Source: Eutreptiella sp. 'Long Island Sound 2002' (taxonomy: Eukaryota > Euglenozoa > Euglenophyceae > Eutreptiales > Eutreptiaceae). From it: 64,000 nucleotides of DNA. This document shows, one piece after another, positions 33,249 through 44,818 of this stretch. Each line of letters begins with the position of its first letter. Position 1 is the first letter of the stretch. Under the pieces are notes generated by a model. That model had not been told where the DNA came from. It did no database searches and worked only from the letters and a program-made list of their open reading frames with translations. The stretch spans positions 35,542,497 to 35,606,496 of the forward strand of contig OZ038388.1 in assembly GCA_964036045.1 (NCBI GenBank), given 5' to 3'. A program made the position numbers and the translations under genes.

Positions 33249-33627
33249 CGCCTGCCGTGGTCCCACGTACGGTGAGCCGTGGCATCGTCCCTCGGGGGCC
33301 GCACGCAGGCACTGCCGAGGGAGTCCTCCGTCTTACCCCCGCTAGAGTAAGACGAATCTCGTCGCACACCCGAGAACGCTCCTCCCAGCAGGCCGTCTGG
33401 GTCACAACGCCGGTGTACAACAACGCTACGGTCCGATCTGCTCTCCGGTGCCGGCCACCAACCGCTCCGACCTGTCCTGGATCCACCCGGGTCAGCGTTC
33501 CGGGTACGGAAGATGTGGGTCTCCCGGGGCATCACCCCTGGCTTAGGACGTCGCCAGACAAGGAGCACGGTCTGGCACGACTGCGCGCTGTACCGGAACG
33601 GTCCGGGCGCGGGAGGTCGAGGACGGG

Positions 33628-34350
33628 TCACGGGCAGGGATAAGGCCACGGGGCGGGCCGGCCCAAGGCCACGTGCACGTCCTTGAAGACCGTGCGGGGG
33701 CCTTGGGAAGCCGCAGTAAGGATGGCCGAGAACGCCGAATGTAGTGCGGCACACCACAAGGGGATCACATCTCCACGGAGACCGGCCTCCAGGCTCCCTC
33801 CATTGCCACCGTAATGGATGGCCCAGAGGCGGCGCTGATCCTGGAGATGGGGGGCAAGCCCGTGCCGGCCGAGACTGTCCAAGATGATCACGTCATAGGT
33901 CTCCAGTCCTATTTTCCGTCGTACGGCCGGCGGAATCTGGTTCCTCTCGTTGTACACATACAGGACTCGGTACGGACTGCACTTGTCCCGGGCAGATTTG
34001 GCGGTCTTCACCTTGGGGGCCAGGAGGAGGTCTCCTGACAGCCATAGGCCCAGGATGACGTCCCAGGCTGGCCACCTGGGCGACCCAGGCGTTGGGGCCC
34101 AGTTGGCCACGTGATACCACGCCTGCGGAGGGCGGCCGGCGAGGGACTGGTTCACAGGGACCCTTGTCAGGGGGGAGAAGTGGTCGGCAAGGGGCAGGAC
34201 GGGCACCGTGTGCCGCTTGTGTAGGAGGACGGTAGTGAGCATGACGTCGCAGAGAAGGCGACGGAGATGCGCAGGACGCAGACCCCTGTGCTGCAGGGCA
34301 TCCCTGTGCGGCGGGGAGATGGCTCCGAGACGGCCGATAGTGTAGGTGGC
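33628..34350 (-). pseudogene. LINE C-terminal tail, unidentified
   Basis: This protein-like frame (LRPAHLRRLLCDVMLTTVLL ... YDVIILDSLGRHGLAPHL, ending PWPYPCP) follows the finger domain but is shifted in frame from it, near 34330-34350. No known domain is recognised. It may be the natural end of the ORF2 protein. Confidence 0.45.
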
Positions 34351-35060
34351 GATTGGTGTGGTGGGCTGGGGAGCCATCCACAGCCAGCATGAAGGGCTCG
34401 TCGCCCCAAAGGACGAGGGTACCCCAAGCAGTGGGCGTACAGTGGCGCCAGGCACGACACCTCTGGGAGAGCCGGGCTGCAAGCCACCGATGGTAGTGGG
34501 CGCGGAGGAGCGGGTCAAGCGGGCAGGAGAGGATGTGGTCCCCGGGGGCGGGTAGGAGGCAGAGGGGACAGGGTGTGTCCTTGGGGGGGAACAGGGAGAG
34601 GCGGATGCCGGTGACCGTGAGCCGGTCTCCCCACATGAGGAGGCCATGGCTGACGGCGGTGGCATACTCGCTGAGGGCGGGGTGGCGATGAGGCAGGGGA
34701 GCCGTAGAGTAGGCGTGGTGGGAGGCGAGCAGGGCGCGGCGTGCGTGAGGTAGGGCGTCGTGGACCTGGAGGCCCGCGTGGGAGAAACAGGTGCGGCGTT
34801 GTTGCAGGGGGCTGAGCCACCCCACGGTGTCGGGGCAGGTGTCCGCAGCGCGTCCTGCCGCCTCATCCACCTGGTCTAGCAGGGCATCGAGCCAGGTGCC
34901 GGCAATATGCTAATAGGGCTGGCGGGGGGGAGCGTGACCGCAGGCCATATTGCGGCACGCTCGTATGAGGTCCCCCTGCAGCGAGTCCTCTGGTTCTCGG
35001 CGTCCCTCCTAGGCGGTGATGTATCTTTTGCAATCTGCAAAGTGCCATGCATCGGACCGG
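34330..35060 (-). pseudogene. LINE ORF2: end of RNase H and cysteine/histidine finger
   Basis: It continues in frame from 47920 once element D is removed. Two TAG codons interrupt it (35009-35011 and 34910-34912). PY-stop-HIAGTWLDALLDQVDEAAG resembles the end of an RNase H. CPLCLLPAPGDHILSC is the C-X2-C...H-X4-C finger typical of LINE C-termini, thought to help bind the template RNA. Confidence 0.75.
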
Positions 35061-35385
35061 TGAAACCAGACCGGGTGGTCAGGAGCAGAGGTCGCAGTGG
35101 CATGGGCAGCAACATTGCTTGGCACCGAAGACATAACGATAGTGTTGACTGAATAGTATCCTGCAAACAGATATGGTACACAAAGCCAATGAAATACCTG
35201 ATATGCACATATGAGAAATCCACCCTATCATCCACTAATTGATATAACTACTAAACATCCATGATTGCCTTATCTATCCCACATCCTATGTTCCTAACAA
35301 GGAAATGGAATATGATATACCCTATCCCACATATATCCCATATATAGGGCCAAATAATGCTCCCTTAGGGTTGTGACCTGCTTCA
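35061..35385 (-). repeat. Element D 3' LTR
   Basis: It matches 47595-47919 over its full length. In element sense it starts TGAAGCAGGTCACAACCC and ends TGGTTTCA. The purine run AAGTGGGGGGG (35386-35396, minus strand) before it is the polypurine tract. Confidence 0.93.
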
Positions 35386-38300
35386 CCCCCCCACTTAAAA
35401 CGACTGCCACGGGCAGGAAGTACATGCCCAAGAGGAACGTAGCAGTCACAAACAGCAGCAAATCACAGGTTAGCAGATTGCCTCCCATAGGGAATCGAAC
35501 CTACGCAGGTAATGTCGGAGCCGGCCGCACGGCCGCTGAAGTAGCTCCGATTGGTGGGTATCGAACCACCGCCCAAATGCAGAAATTGACGAACGGGATC
35601 CCGCAGGTCCCGCAATAAGTAGTAGGCGAAATCGCGAGCTGTTGCGCGTAGAGTCTGGTCCCTGCGTGTCGCATGAGGCATGTGGGGTCCAGCAGGTAAG
35701 GGCAGGTAGTTTTTCAAAGAATGAAAACTAAAGGCAAAGTGAAATCACACTTTTAAACAAAACTGAAGGTAATGGTACATGCGAAGCGGTGCGACGCGAA
35801 AGTGCAAAAATTTCTCTTTTTGAAAAAACTGCCAGGAGAATTGACGGGAACGTCCAACAGTAATGTAGGACTGTGCCTGCACAAGGGAGCACGTGGGGAA
35901 ACAATGATAGCGGGCAGGGATGCATGTCTGACTTGTGCTCGCCACTGCCTTGTGCATGCTTAGGTCACTTAACAAACACGGCCACGATGGCCCACCGTGC
36001 GCGCGGTAGCTCACTAACTAGAGGAAAGAGGTCACGATGGCCCCAGGGTAAATGATCGACGATCATTTAGGCACAAACCAAAACACGGGTACGATGCCCA
36101 AGCCTTGCACCCACGTGCTTTAGATCGTTTATGAGGGCTTGATGTGCTTGATGTTCTTGATGTGCTTGCCCGTAACGCTTGTAGTAATGAGTGAGCTCTT
36201 GCTTGTAAGATGTAAACTTGCTTGATTACTTGCTTGTAAAAGACCGAGACAAGGCCTAGCCAAAAGCCCACTTGTAAACAGAACCGACACACAGGAAACC
36301 AAGGCTGGTGTGCCTTTTGGAATTTGGAAAAGCCACGGTTGTGGCTCCCCGATCCTGCTCATGGGCACGGCTCAGCCAAGGGCCGTGTCCTTGTGGATGT
36401 GTAATGTTAGCATGTGTGTCACACGTGATGCACCACGTAGAGGGTAAAGGAGGAGGTACAGAGATGGGATGAGGGTGTGAGTAGACACACTTAAATAGAC
36501 AAACCTCATAACCATGTGATAACAACCTGACCTCACTGCTAACCCCTCACGTAGGAGCCATACTACGTATATATATCATATATACACATAATAGAGCGAT
36601 GCACACCGACAAACACAAGACACACTTGTGCGCGCACACCCACTGGCAGGGCCCGGGGGCACACACTCGCCCGGAGGGCATCACAGAGTGTGGGTCTCGC
36701 GGTGGCGGCCTTGGGGCACGTGATGGTGGCACTCCACACATACGGCACGTGCAAGAGCTTGCACTAACTACTCACGTACACACACAACAAACAGTAAGCA
36801 TATCCACAATAGAACACGTGTATAGATACGCCACCTTGTTGCTTGGTGTTCGTGTGTGTCTTGGGGGCGTGCGTATAAACACTTAGGTTAGCTTGCGTGT
36901 TACCTTTGTCGGTGGGTGTGCCACCGGCGGGCCGTAGCGCAGGGGGTCACCTCCAGGTTGCAAATTGGGGAGGTCGCCCGTACGGTCCCGCTGGTGTATC
37001 AGCCCACCCTGCTCCCCGGGGGCACGATGACACGCCCCGAAGGAGTTTTACTCCCCCAACCCCTCTACACCGTGTATGACGGATTCATGTTTACACCTCC
37101 GTGTGTAAACTTGGGCCGGTGTACACGGCTACAAAACCCCAAAGGTAGGTGTCAACCTAGGTCTTGCTTGTTCGGGGGGCGGGTGATAACCAACGTAATA
37201 GGCAACCATATAATCCCGTAACTAAATTAATGGCATGCGCACACACACGCTACCATTGGCCACGGGCACACCCGGTTTTGGTGTGTCTCGGACAGAGAGA
37301 CTCGTGTGTGTTGTGGAAATCCAAGTCCACGCACGGGTCTCTATACAGAAAAATGCCACGCCCATATCCCAACCCGTTTGGTTGGGTGTTGGGATAGAGG
37401 ACCCCTCGGGTGTTGTGGAAATCCAAGTCCACTCGTGGGGAACTCTAGAGAAAACATTAATATACATATTCTCTCATAAACATATGCATGTGCACACTCG
37501 CCCTTTTCATCATATTGTCTGTTCCCTCTCGTTGCAGGCAGGAATTCCCCCGCGAAATTCATCAAGGACATGAAGAGCACACCCAGCCAGCATGCGGCCC
37601 CATGCAATGGCAATGGAGGGTACCCACTCCCAACCCGGGCACGCATAGCGACCGGGGACGAATACCCAGGCGGCGGAGACGGCCCAAATCCGCAACGCCA
37701 CTCTTTGCATTTGAAGACCCCACCCACTCATAGAGTGACGGGGCAAAGGCACCCATTGCAATTCATATTAGAATACTTGTATTGTAGAGGACGACCCCTC
37801 CCTCTAGGCTTAAGTCCTCGCCGTATGTAGTGGCAATTTTGCACGCCACGAAATTTTTTCCACGTAATGGGAGCCACACGAGTACTTCGTACCTTGTATA
37901 CCTACCCTCGTGTGGACAAGGGCAAATCGGTGGAAAACCATCACGCCCAACACAAAAAGGGAAAATGGGTTGTACCCGCCAACCCAACGAAGTTTTCAAG
38001 CCTTCGCCATTTTGAGCAAATGATTTAGCTCGTTGGCTTGGGTCACGGGTCAGGGACGGTCGTGGGGTCGTGGTTTCGGTACGGGGCGGCACTCCGAAAC
38101 CTTGCAAACACCACCATGCGCACAACCCGGTAGAGTCTTCGGGGAGTGCTTGCCACGTTGTTAGCACCCTTGACAGGGGGCGTCATCGTGGGCAGGACTG
38201 ACGGCAGTAGTCCTGGTGGTGGTAGGAGTGCTCCAGTAAGACCCAAGGATAGGGGTTTGAATGGCATTAAGACCCCCGAAAGAACACGTCCCACTTCCGC

Positions 38301-38540
38301 CCCAGGCTATATGCCACGCCACCCCACCCCAAGGACTCTCAAGCCTTTAGCGGTGAGAGAGGTGGACGGTGGGGTAAACCTGCGGTACCCACCGCACTGC
38401 TCCGGTGGGGATTTTTGTAACCGAGGAGCGCGCCGTGCATGCACATCTTCTTTCCTGTCTCCCACCGCTTCTCGCTCTCTCCTCCCTTCCCCAAACAATA
38501 ATATATCCATATTGGTTAGGGTTTTCTTTTCGTGGCACGC
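35386..38540 (-). other. Element D 3' untranslated region (3.15 kb)
   Basis: No gene was found. It contains two tRNA T-arm-like sequences on the minus strand near 35483-35580 (GGTTCGATTCC and GGTTCGATACC), Pol III B-box matches. There is also CA-rich sequence near 36560-36900 and a near-repeat of TGTTGTGGAAATCCAAGTCCA at about 37311 and 37413. Its length is unusual for a Ty3 element. Confidence 0.6.
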
Positions 38541-40640
38541 TCATGAGAGCGGTCCACCAAGGTGGGCAAGGATGTCAACGGTTTGGGTGAAATTCTGTTT
38601 CTGCAAGTAATCTCTCCAAACTTTGTTGTAGGACGGTAAGAAGGTTTCAACGGGTTCCTCGGTATCCCAATCTTTGGTATAACCCTCCCACCGCACCTTG
38701 AAGAGAAGTCTCTTGCGGTAAGTACGGTGACTTAATATTTTCTTGACATTATAGGTGTCCTCCTCAAACTGGGAGGGCACCCTAGCAACCTCCTCCGTGT
38801 AATTTAGAGGCACGGGGGAGCGAGGGGAGTTAACCGTTTTCATTAAACAATCAACGTGGATGTCAACTAACCTCCGTTGGTCCACTTGAATAACATAGAG
38901 GTCGTGCGCCTTCTTGGCCACAACCTCATAGGGCCCATCCCAATAGGGACAAGTCTTATCGCCAAGATTTTTGCGTTGGCGACGGACCCATACGCGGTCC
39001 CCTTTTGAGAAATTGGGGGACATCCTCCTACTCTTATTATACTTACGAGCCATTGTCTCTTGCACTTGAATCATAGCCCTCCGTGCAAGAGCAATAAGCT
39101 CTTCACGCCGTTGGAAGTAGTGAGCGGCGTCTTGGGCCACCCCCTTAGGCTCAGCAAGAGGAGGCCCCTTAGTACGGTTGTGTTTACCAAACACAATCTC
39201 GTTAGGTGTATAACCTGAAGGACCTGTAGTCTGATGCCACGCTTGTACAACGGCGGGCAAAACCTCTACCCAATTAGTTCTCTTTTTCTTCAAGGTAATG
39301 GCTTTAGCAACGGCACGCCTTAGCTGCTTGCCAGTATTTTCGGCCTTGCCATTACCTTGGTGCCTACCCGCGAGACACATAGTCGAGCGGGCACCAATCT
39401 TAGAACAAAGGGTTTGGAAATATTGGCTCACAAATTGTGGCCCACGGTCGGAGCATATTTCACGAGGGGCTCCGAACCTATCCACCCAGCACTCCATTAC
39501 CAAATGGGCCGCTCTTCTCCCCGTTAGCCCTTCATCCTTGTCTCCATGACGGGGTTTAGGAATAGGGATCGCGATGAGGTAGCCTGAAAGCCGGCATACA
39601 CATAGGAGCATTCGGTCATACACCTCTCCATCGTGGGAGGTGGAAGGGTAGTGAAACACATCAAGCGCTATGGAGTCCATGGGCTCCATAGGTATAGGCA
39701 TAGGGGTCATGTACCCTTGCTTGCGCTTGGTGTCATGCGTGTGAATGGCACATGAGGGACACGTTTGACATTGCAGTTCCACTGCTTTGTACAACCCCTC
39801 ACCTTCCACGCCATGGTTAATTTCCTTCCAGTGTTTTTCCACACTGGAGGTAGTTAAGTGAAATGCATCATGGTATTCGGCTACCAAACGATGCACTAGC
39901 GGCGTAGGAACACACCACCGTCCATTACGGACGAGCTTGTTATCCACCAACCTCACTCCATCTTGGAAGCTCCCATTCAAGGCATCTTGCCACATTTGTT
40001 TGTAGCGTTGACAATTTGGGTAGTGTTTAGCCCAATTTATCTCAAAAACATTGGGAGCATCCTCCCCATGTATAGGAGTTGCTTTCTTGTGGGACTTCCA
40101 AGATTTTTTTATCTTGACAATTCGCTCCAGTCTCCGAAGCTTTCTCTTTTGCTTCGTCCCCCCCCCCACTGGAGGCGAAGCCCGAGGGGGTGGATCACAC
40201 GCGGGTGCCCCTTGAGCCCGAGGCGCCGCTTTAGACCTAGTAACAACGGGCGCCACAACCGCCCTAAATACAAGGGGGCGGGCGAGAAGTTCCTCCTTCT
40301 CGGCCGCCATCATGTCCCGCACATCCCCGGCCGCTTGGGCCGTCCCATGTATGGACACATCACCCAACGCCGGGTTAGCAGGGTAAGCCCAACGGGACAA
40401 GAAATCACCCACGGGGTTCACTGGTCCCGGAGTGTAAACCACATGGAGGTCGATTTTAGAGAACAATTCATGCCAACGTGCTTGGCGTGGAGAGGGACCC
40501 CCCACGGTTTTGAGGTCCTCCGTAGCCCAATTTTCAAGGCTACGGTGGTCCGTACGGACCTCCACGCGCTTGTTCCCCACCCAACCATGCCATTTTAAAA
40601 GCGCCGCCACTATGGCGTAGCACTTTTTCTCCCGAGGGCT
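38541..40640 (-). pseudogene. pol: Element D Pol: end of RNase H, integrase and chromodomain
   Basis: It is in frame with 40641-43169 across one TGA (40641-40643). Joined, it reads SGSQLN-stop-SPREKKCYAI, where Ty3 RNase H normally has a tryptophan, so TGG has become TGA. RTDHRSLE is the last RNase H aspartate. Integrase has an H-H-C-C-type module (CQTCPSC) and DDE residues in ALDVFHYPS, CSDRGPQF and NGKAENTGKQ. The chromodomain is YNVKKILSHR ... FKVRWEGYTKDWDTEEP. Confidence 0.92.
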
Positions 40641-43169
40641 TCAATTCAATTGGCTGCCTGACAATTTGCGGGAGAAAAAGGCAAGGGGGCGTAGGGCACC
40701 ATCGGGACCTTCCTGTTGTAGGGCCGCCCCCACCGCCCAATTACCAGCGTCCGGGGTGAGGACAAAGTCCTTATCCCAATCGGCTAGTTGGAGGGGAACA
40801 ATATCCGTAATAGCACGCTTGAGCTTCAAAAAGGCCTCGTTAGCCGAAGCATTCCACGTTAGGCCTATCTTTTTGCCATTCTTATGCTTAGGCAAATCCT
40901 TCAACATATTAATCAAAGGGGTAGCTATGGAGGCGTAGTTTTGGACATAGCCCGAATAATAGTTGGCGAGCCCCAAGAACCCCCGGAGCTCCCGAACATT
41001 ATCCGGTTTGTCCCAACGCTCAAGCGCCAACATTTTCCCTGGCGCCGGCCGACGTGTGCCATTTTCCAACACATGGCCACAAAACTCAACCGAACGAACA
41101 AAGAAATCGGTTTTGCTAACCGAAGCAACCAACTCCTCTTTTCGTAGCCTATCCAACACGGCACGCACGTCGCGGTCGTGGTTAGCCAATAGCTTCTCCT
41201 CCGTCGCACCGGAGGAACCAATAATAATATCATCAATATATACGTCCGCACAATCCAAACCCTGCAAAACATGGTCCATGACCCGTTGAAAAATAGCGGG
41301 CCCATTCTTGATACCCATAGGCATAACACGCCATTGGTATCGCTTACCCGCCAAATTCATGGCGGTCTTAGCCCGGGATTCAGGGTGAAGGGGAATTTGA
41401 TGAAACCCTTTACTCAAGTCCACAATAGTGAAAATCTTGTGTTTGGATTGATTTTCCAACATGTTTTCTATGAGGGGGAGGGGGTGTGCGTCGGGCAAGG
41501 TAGCCTCATTAAGTTGGCGGTAGTCCACCACGAGGCGCCACTTTCCTTTCTCTTTCTTGGGCACAACGAAACCGTTGGACGCCCATTCGGAGGCAGGACA
41601 CGGCTCAATCCAGCCACGAGCCAAAAAGTCCTCCACTATTTCTTGCTCCGCCGCGGCACGCTCCCCCACCAACCGTATAGGTTTTACGGACTTGGGTTTG
41701 GCGTTCGGGTATAGGTCAAGTTTAGCAAACCCCAACCGCTCCGTACCACGGACCTTAGGGGGTTCCTGGTCCGGACGGAGACGAACCTCCCCACTAAAAA
41801 CATCCCGCTCATAGCCCGCGAGGATGCGTTTCCTCATGAGCTCCACCTCCGGAGACACAATAGGCTCTTGGGTGGTGACAACGCCACCCACACGAGAAGC
41901 CGCCAACAATCGTGTGGCGCCTTTACGTTTTCGGTAACGCTTAACGGTAGTGGCCCTCCCACCCAATAACTCTCGTTCAATTTTCGCAATGCGTGAACGC
42001 ACGCATTCTTGTGCCTCCAAATCTTCGGGGGTAGGATCAAGAGTAACGGGCGCGAGGAGTTTTTTATGGGTCGCCTGATACGTGAGGGTGCGCACCGAAG
42101 CCAAATGGTTAGGCACCTTTTCATCCTCCGACTCTTCCTCCGAGGTCATGCCCGGCTCGCCATCCGTGTTGGGGTTAGAGACGGCCGGTGCCAAAACGGA
42201 GGCCACATGACATTTAGTGGCCGCCAAATTTTCCTCCGCAATACCACCGTCCACGTATAGCGCCACCGTGGACCAAACCCGTTGAGGAAGGGGCGTGAGG
42301 TGGTCATTCTGATAGAGACAGGCTTTAGTCTCTGGCCCGGGAAGGTGGTAGCCTTGCAAAGTAATTTCCATAAGGGGTTTCCACCACTCCCTATGTGTCC
42401 ACTTTGGCCCTACGACGATGGCTCGTAGTTTTTCTTGCCGAATTTTCCGAACACAATCGGAAAACCGATGATAGGGAGGGCACATCCAATACAATTTGGA
42501 GGGGTGCGCGGGAGTGGAAAAGAAATCTTCAAGCGGCGAAACCCAACGGGTAGCCTGGGCCATACCCGGGACCCTATTGAAGGCGTCCACGTCGGGGTTT
42601 TTGCCAAATTGTTTTTTGACACGTGCGGCCCAATATGGCGTGAGGCCATAGTCAGACTGGGTCCACATGGACCCATCACGCCGCGTAGGTAGAACATCAC
42701 GGGCAAGGGCTTCGGGAGCAAATTCAACGAGCTCCAAAGCACAAGCCCGGTCCTGTACGGGGGCCACGGAGGAAGCGGTCAAGGCATAGGATATGTGTTT
42801 CTCGGCCTCAACACGGTTAGGCGGTTCGCCACCAGGGGGCGTAACCACAATGGCCGGGGCAGGGTGCGTAGGAGCGACCGCCCCAATGACTGGAACGGTT
42901 AGGCCCCACACGGACTGACGTGACACCTTACCATGAATGGGTTTCACCAAAAATGGTTTGCCGGTTCGTGGAGCCTCACGGAAGTCCTCAATCCAAAAAC
43001 GGGAGTGCACTGGATGGTGAGAGTACAAACAATTGAAACGGGCAAAATGGTTCACACAATGTTCGTAACCCCATGGGTGCCCCAAAACCATATCCCAAGG
43101 TAAATTCGGGACAAGGTACGGGGACACGCCATACTGGGCAACACGAGGAAGTGAAACACTACCATCCAC
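40641..43169 (-). pseudogene. pol: Element D Pol: end of protease, extra domain, reverse transcriptase, start of RNase H
   Basis: It opens with the protease's last strand (LPWDMVLGHPWGYEH) after a one-base frame change near 43180. The extra domain follows: SDYGLTPYWAARVKKQFG, PDVDAFN, WMCPPYHRFSDCVRKI and VVGPKWTHREWWKPL. This copy keeps the PPY tripeptide that the others have lost. Reverse transcriptase has FVVPKKEKGKWRLVVDYRQLN and YIDD. RNase H begins LTPDAGNWAVGAAL. It ends at the TGA described for the downstream piece. Confidence 0.9.
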
Positions 43170-43516
43170 AACCCCGTAAATTGAATTTTGACGTCTATTT
43201 GCTCGTCCCCCCCTGGCAAAGGCGTCTCATTATCTGCTTGGAGTAGGCGCCTCCGTTGAGGGGATTCATATTTTTCGGAGAGTTGGTCTCCAAAAACATT
43301 GGGGTTGGCCAAAGCGACCGCTTGGCACCCAAAATCCACCAAAACACGGAGGGCCTTGCGTTCTCCATTGGGCAAAACAACCTGAACGGAAAGTTCGGTT
43401 TGAATCTCACTAGTCACTATATGCCCCTTCATGACTCTCGATGGAACGAGAGCCACGGTAGTGTCACAGGGGTGCCCGAGGTTTTCTTCTTTCGAAGGGG
43501 GCGCCTCTGGGCACTC
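43140..43516 (-). pseudogene. pro: Element D protease, N-terminal part
   Basis: This is the continuation of the gag frame after TAG (43517-43519). ALRVLVDFGCQAVALANPNVF lies where the DTG/DSG active site should be, but reads DFG. A one-base shift near 43180 then changes frame into the rest of the protease. The altered active site and the shift make this copy unlikely to process its polyprotein. Confidence 0.75.
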
Positions 43517-44818
43517 CTACCAACGTCCGCGCCCGTTCGGCGCTCCCTTGCCTCCTTTATCGCCCTTGCCGCCGCCACCCTTATAACCACCACCACCCTT
43601 ATCACCACCGCCACCCTTATCGCCACCCTTAGGCTTACCACCTTTAGACTTACCCGCAATGTTCCAATGAGTGTCATTGCACGGAGAATTAGGCTTACAC
43701 GTCCAAAGGGTGGTATTGGTGGCACCCCAATCAATCCAAGACATGTCCATCTCCGTTTGTTTACGTGTTTTCCAATGTTTGGAACACGGAACCCAAAAGG
43801 TAGGTGGCGGTTTAGCCCCGGGGTCGACGGGTTTCTTCGCCGGAGGTTTAGAGTGACCCACGGCGTTGACGGAGGTGTCAGCGGGTTCGGAGGTGTCAGG
43901 GTCCGCCGTAGCCTCCGCATTAACCGCATTCACCGCGGTTTTATTGTGAGAAGGGCGATGAGTGTACGTCACCGTCGTCTTGTCTCCTTTATTGAGGCGT
44001 TCGAGAGCTTCCCTCTCCGACACGCTTTTCTGGGCAAGGGCGTAGATTTCCGCAGGCTTCAAACGAGGCCTACGTTGCTCCACTTTCATAGTGTAGCCGC
44101 GTGTGTGAGGTGTGTTGTTGAGTTTCAAGATCCACTCCTGGAGAGCCGGGTCTTTGCAGTCAACTATCACCCCAGGCCCCGAATAGGAAACAATCTCAGG
44201 AACCGTAGTGCAAGCTTGAGCGCTATATTTCCTGGGTTCTTTTTCGAATGGGGCGCGACCCGGCGAAGGGTCAAGGCCACTAAAATCCACCACATAGCTG
44301 TCTGGGCTATTCTTAGCCTCTTGCTTGACGACCTTCTCCTTGATCCATGGGAGCTTGCTTAGGAGCTGCTCCCGGATCACGTGGGGACGAGTCTCATTGC
44401 TCAGAGGCAACAAACGTTGCCAACGAGCATAGAAATCTTCAAGGTCGATGAGGGTCACTTGCCCTTTAACCACCCTGGGGGTGCGGGCTCGCCACCTTTC
44501 ATCAGCCCTCGAGGGGTCATACTCGTGGAAACGTTTTTCCAAAAAGTTCCACAACTCTTTGAGGGTGGGGGCCGTGCGTGTGTGGTGGGTGGCCTCGGCA
44601 ACCCGGGCGTTGATGATCGCCTTTAGCCATGGGGGCAAAGTACTCAAAATCATTTTTGCCTCGTTGGCCTTTCGGTACATGGAATCACACACCCCCAACC
44701 ATTGTTGAAGCTTCTCCACCCACTCGTCGTAGCACTCTAGCTGCCCATTAAATTGCGGTTTAGGCATATCACTATCCTCCACCGCTTTGGTGTAACTATT
44801 TTGCACCATAGGCATTTG
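43517..44818 (-). CDS. gag: Element D Gag, capsid and nucleocapsid part
   Basis: It has a capsid-like region (PQFNGQLECYDEWVEKLQQW ... LIDLEDFYARWQRL), then a stretch with scattered Cys/His and a Gly/Lys-rich tail (repeated GGDKGGGG) that would bind RNA. It ends in TAG (43517-43519), and the frame stays open into protease. Upstream it joins the proline-rich part in the same frame across another TAG (44819-44821, context CCG TAG CAA), so the first methionine here need not be the start. Confidence 0.85.
   Translation of the reverse strand, partial: QMPMVQNSYTKAVEDSDMPKPQFNGQLECYDEWVEKLQQWLGVCDSMYRKANEAKMILSTLPPWLKAIINARVAEATHHTRTAPTLKELWNFLEKRFHEYDPSRADERWRARTPRVVKGQVTLIDLEDFYARWQRLLPLSNETRPHVIREQLLSKLPWIKEKVVKQEAKNSPDSYVVDFSGLDPSPGRAPFEKEPRKYSAQACTTVPEIVSYSGPGVIVDCKDPALQEWILKLNNTPHTRGYTMKVEQRRPRLKPAEIYALAQKSVSEREALERLNKGDKTTVTYTHRPSHNKTAVNAVNAEATADPDTSEPADTSVNAVGHSKPPAKKPVDPGAKPPPTFWVPCSKHWKTRKQTEMDMSWIDWGATNTTLWTCKPNSPCNDTHWNIAGKSKGGKPKGGDKGGGGDKGGGGYKGGGGKGDKGGKGAPNGRGRW

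Noticed and set aside
31162-33757. Minus-strand open frames of 432, 544 and 472 codons
   Set aside because: Same cause as the left array; no codon bias or domain beyond the repeat.
35483-35580. A functional tRNA gene on the minus strand
   Set aside because: T-arm-like boxes are present but no complete cloverleaf with a proper anticodon arm could be drawn.
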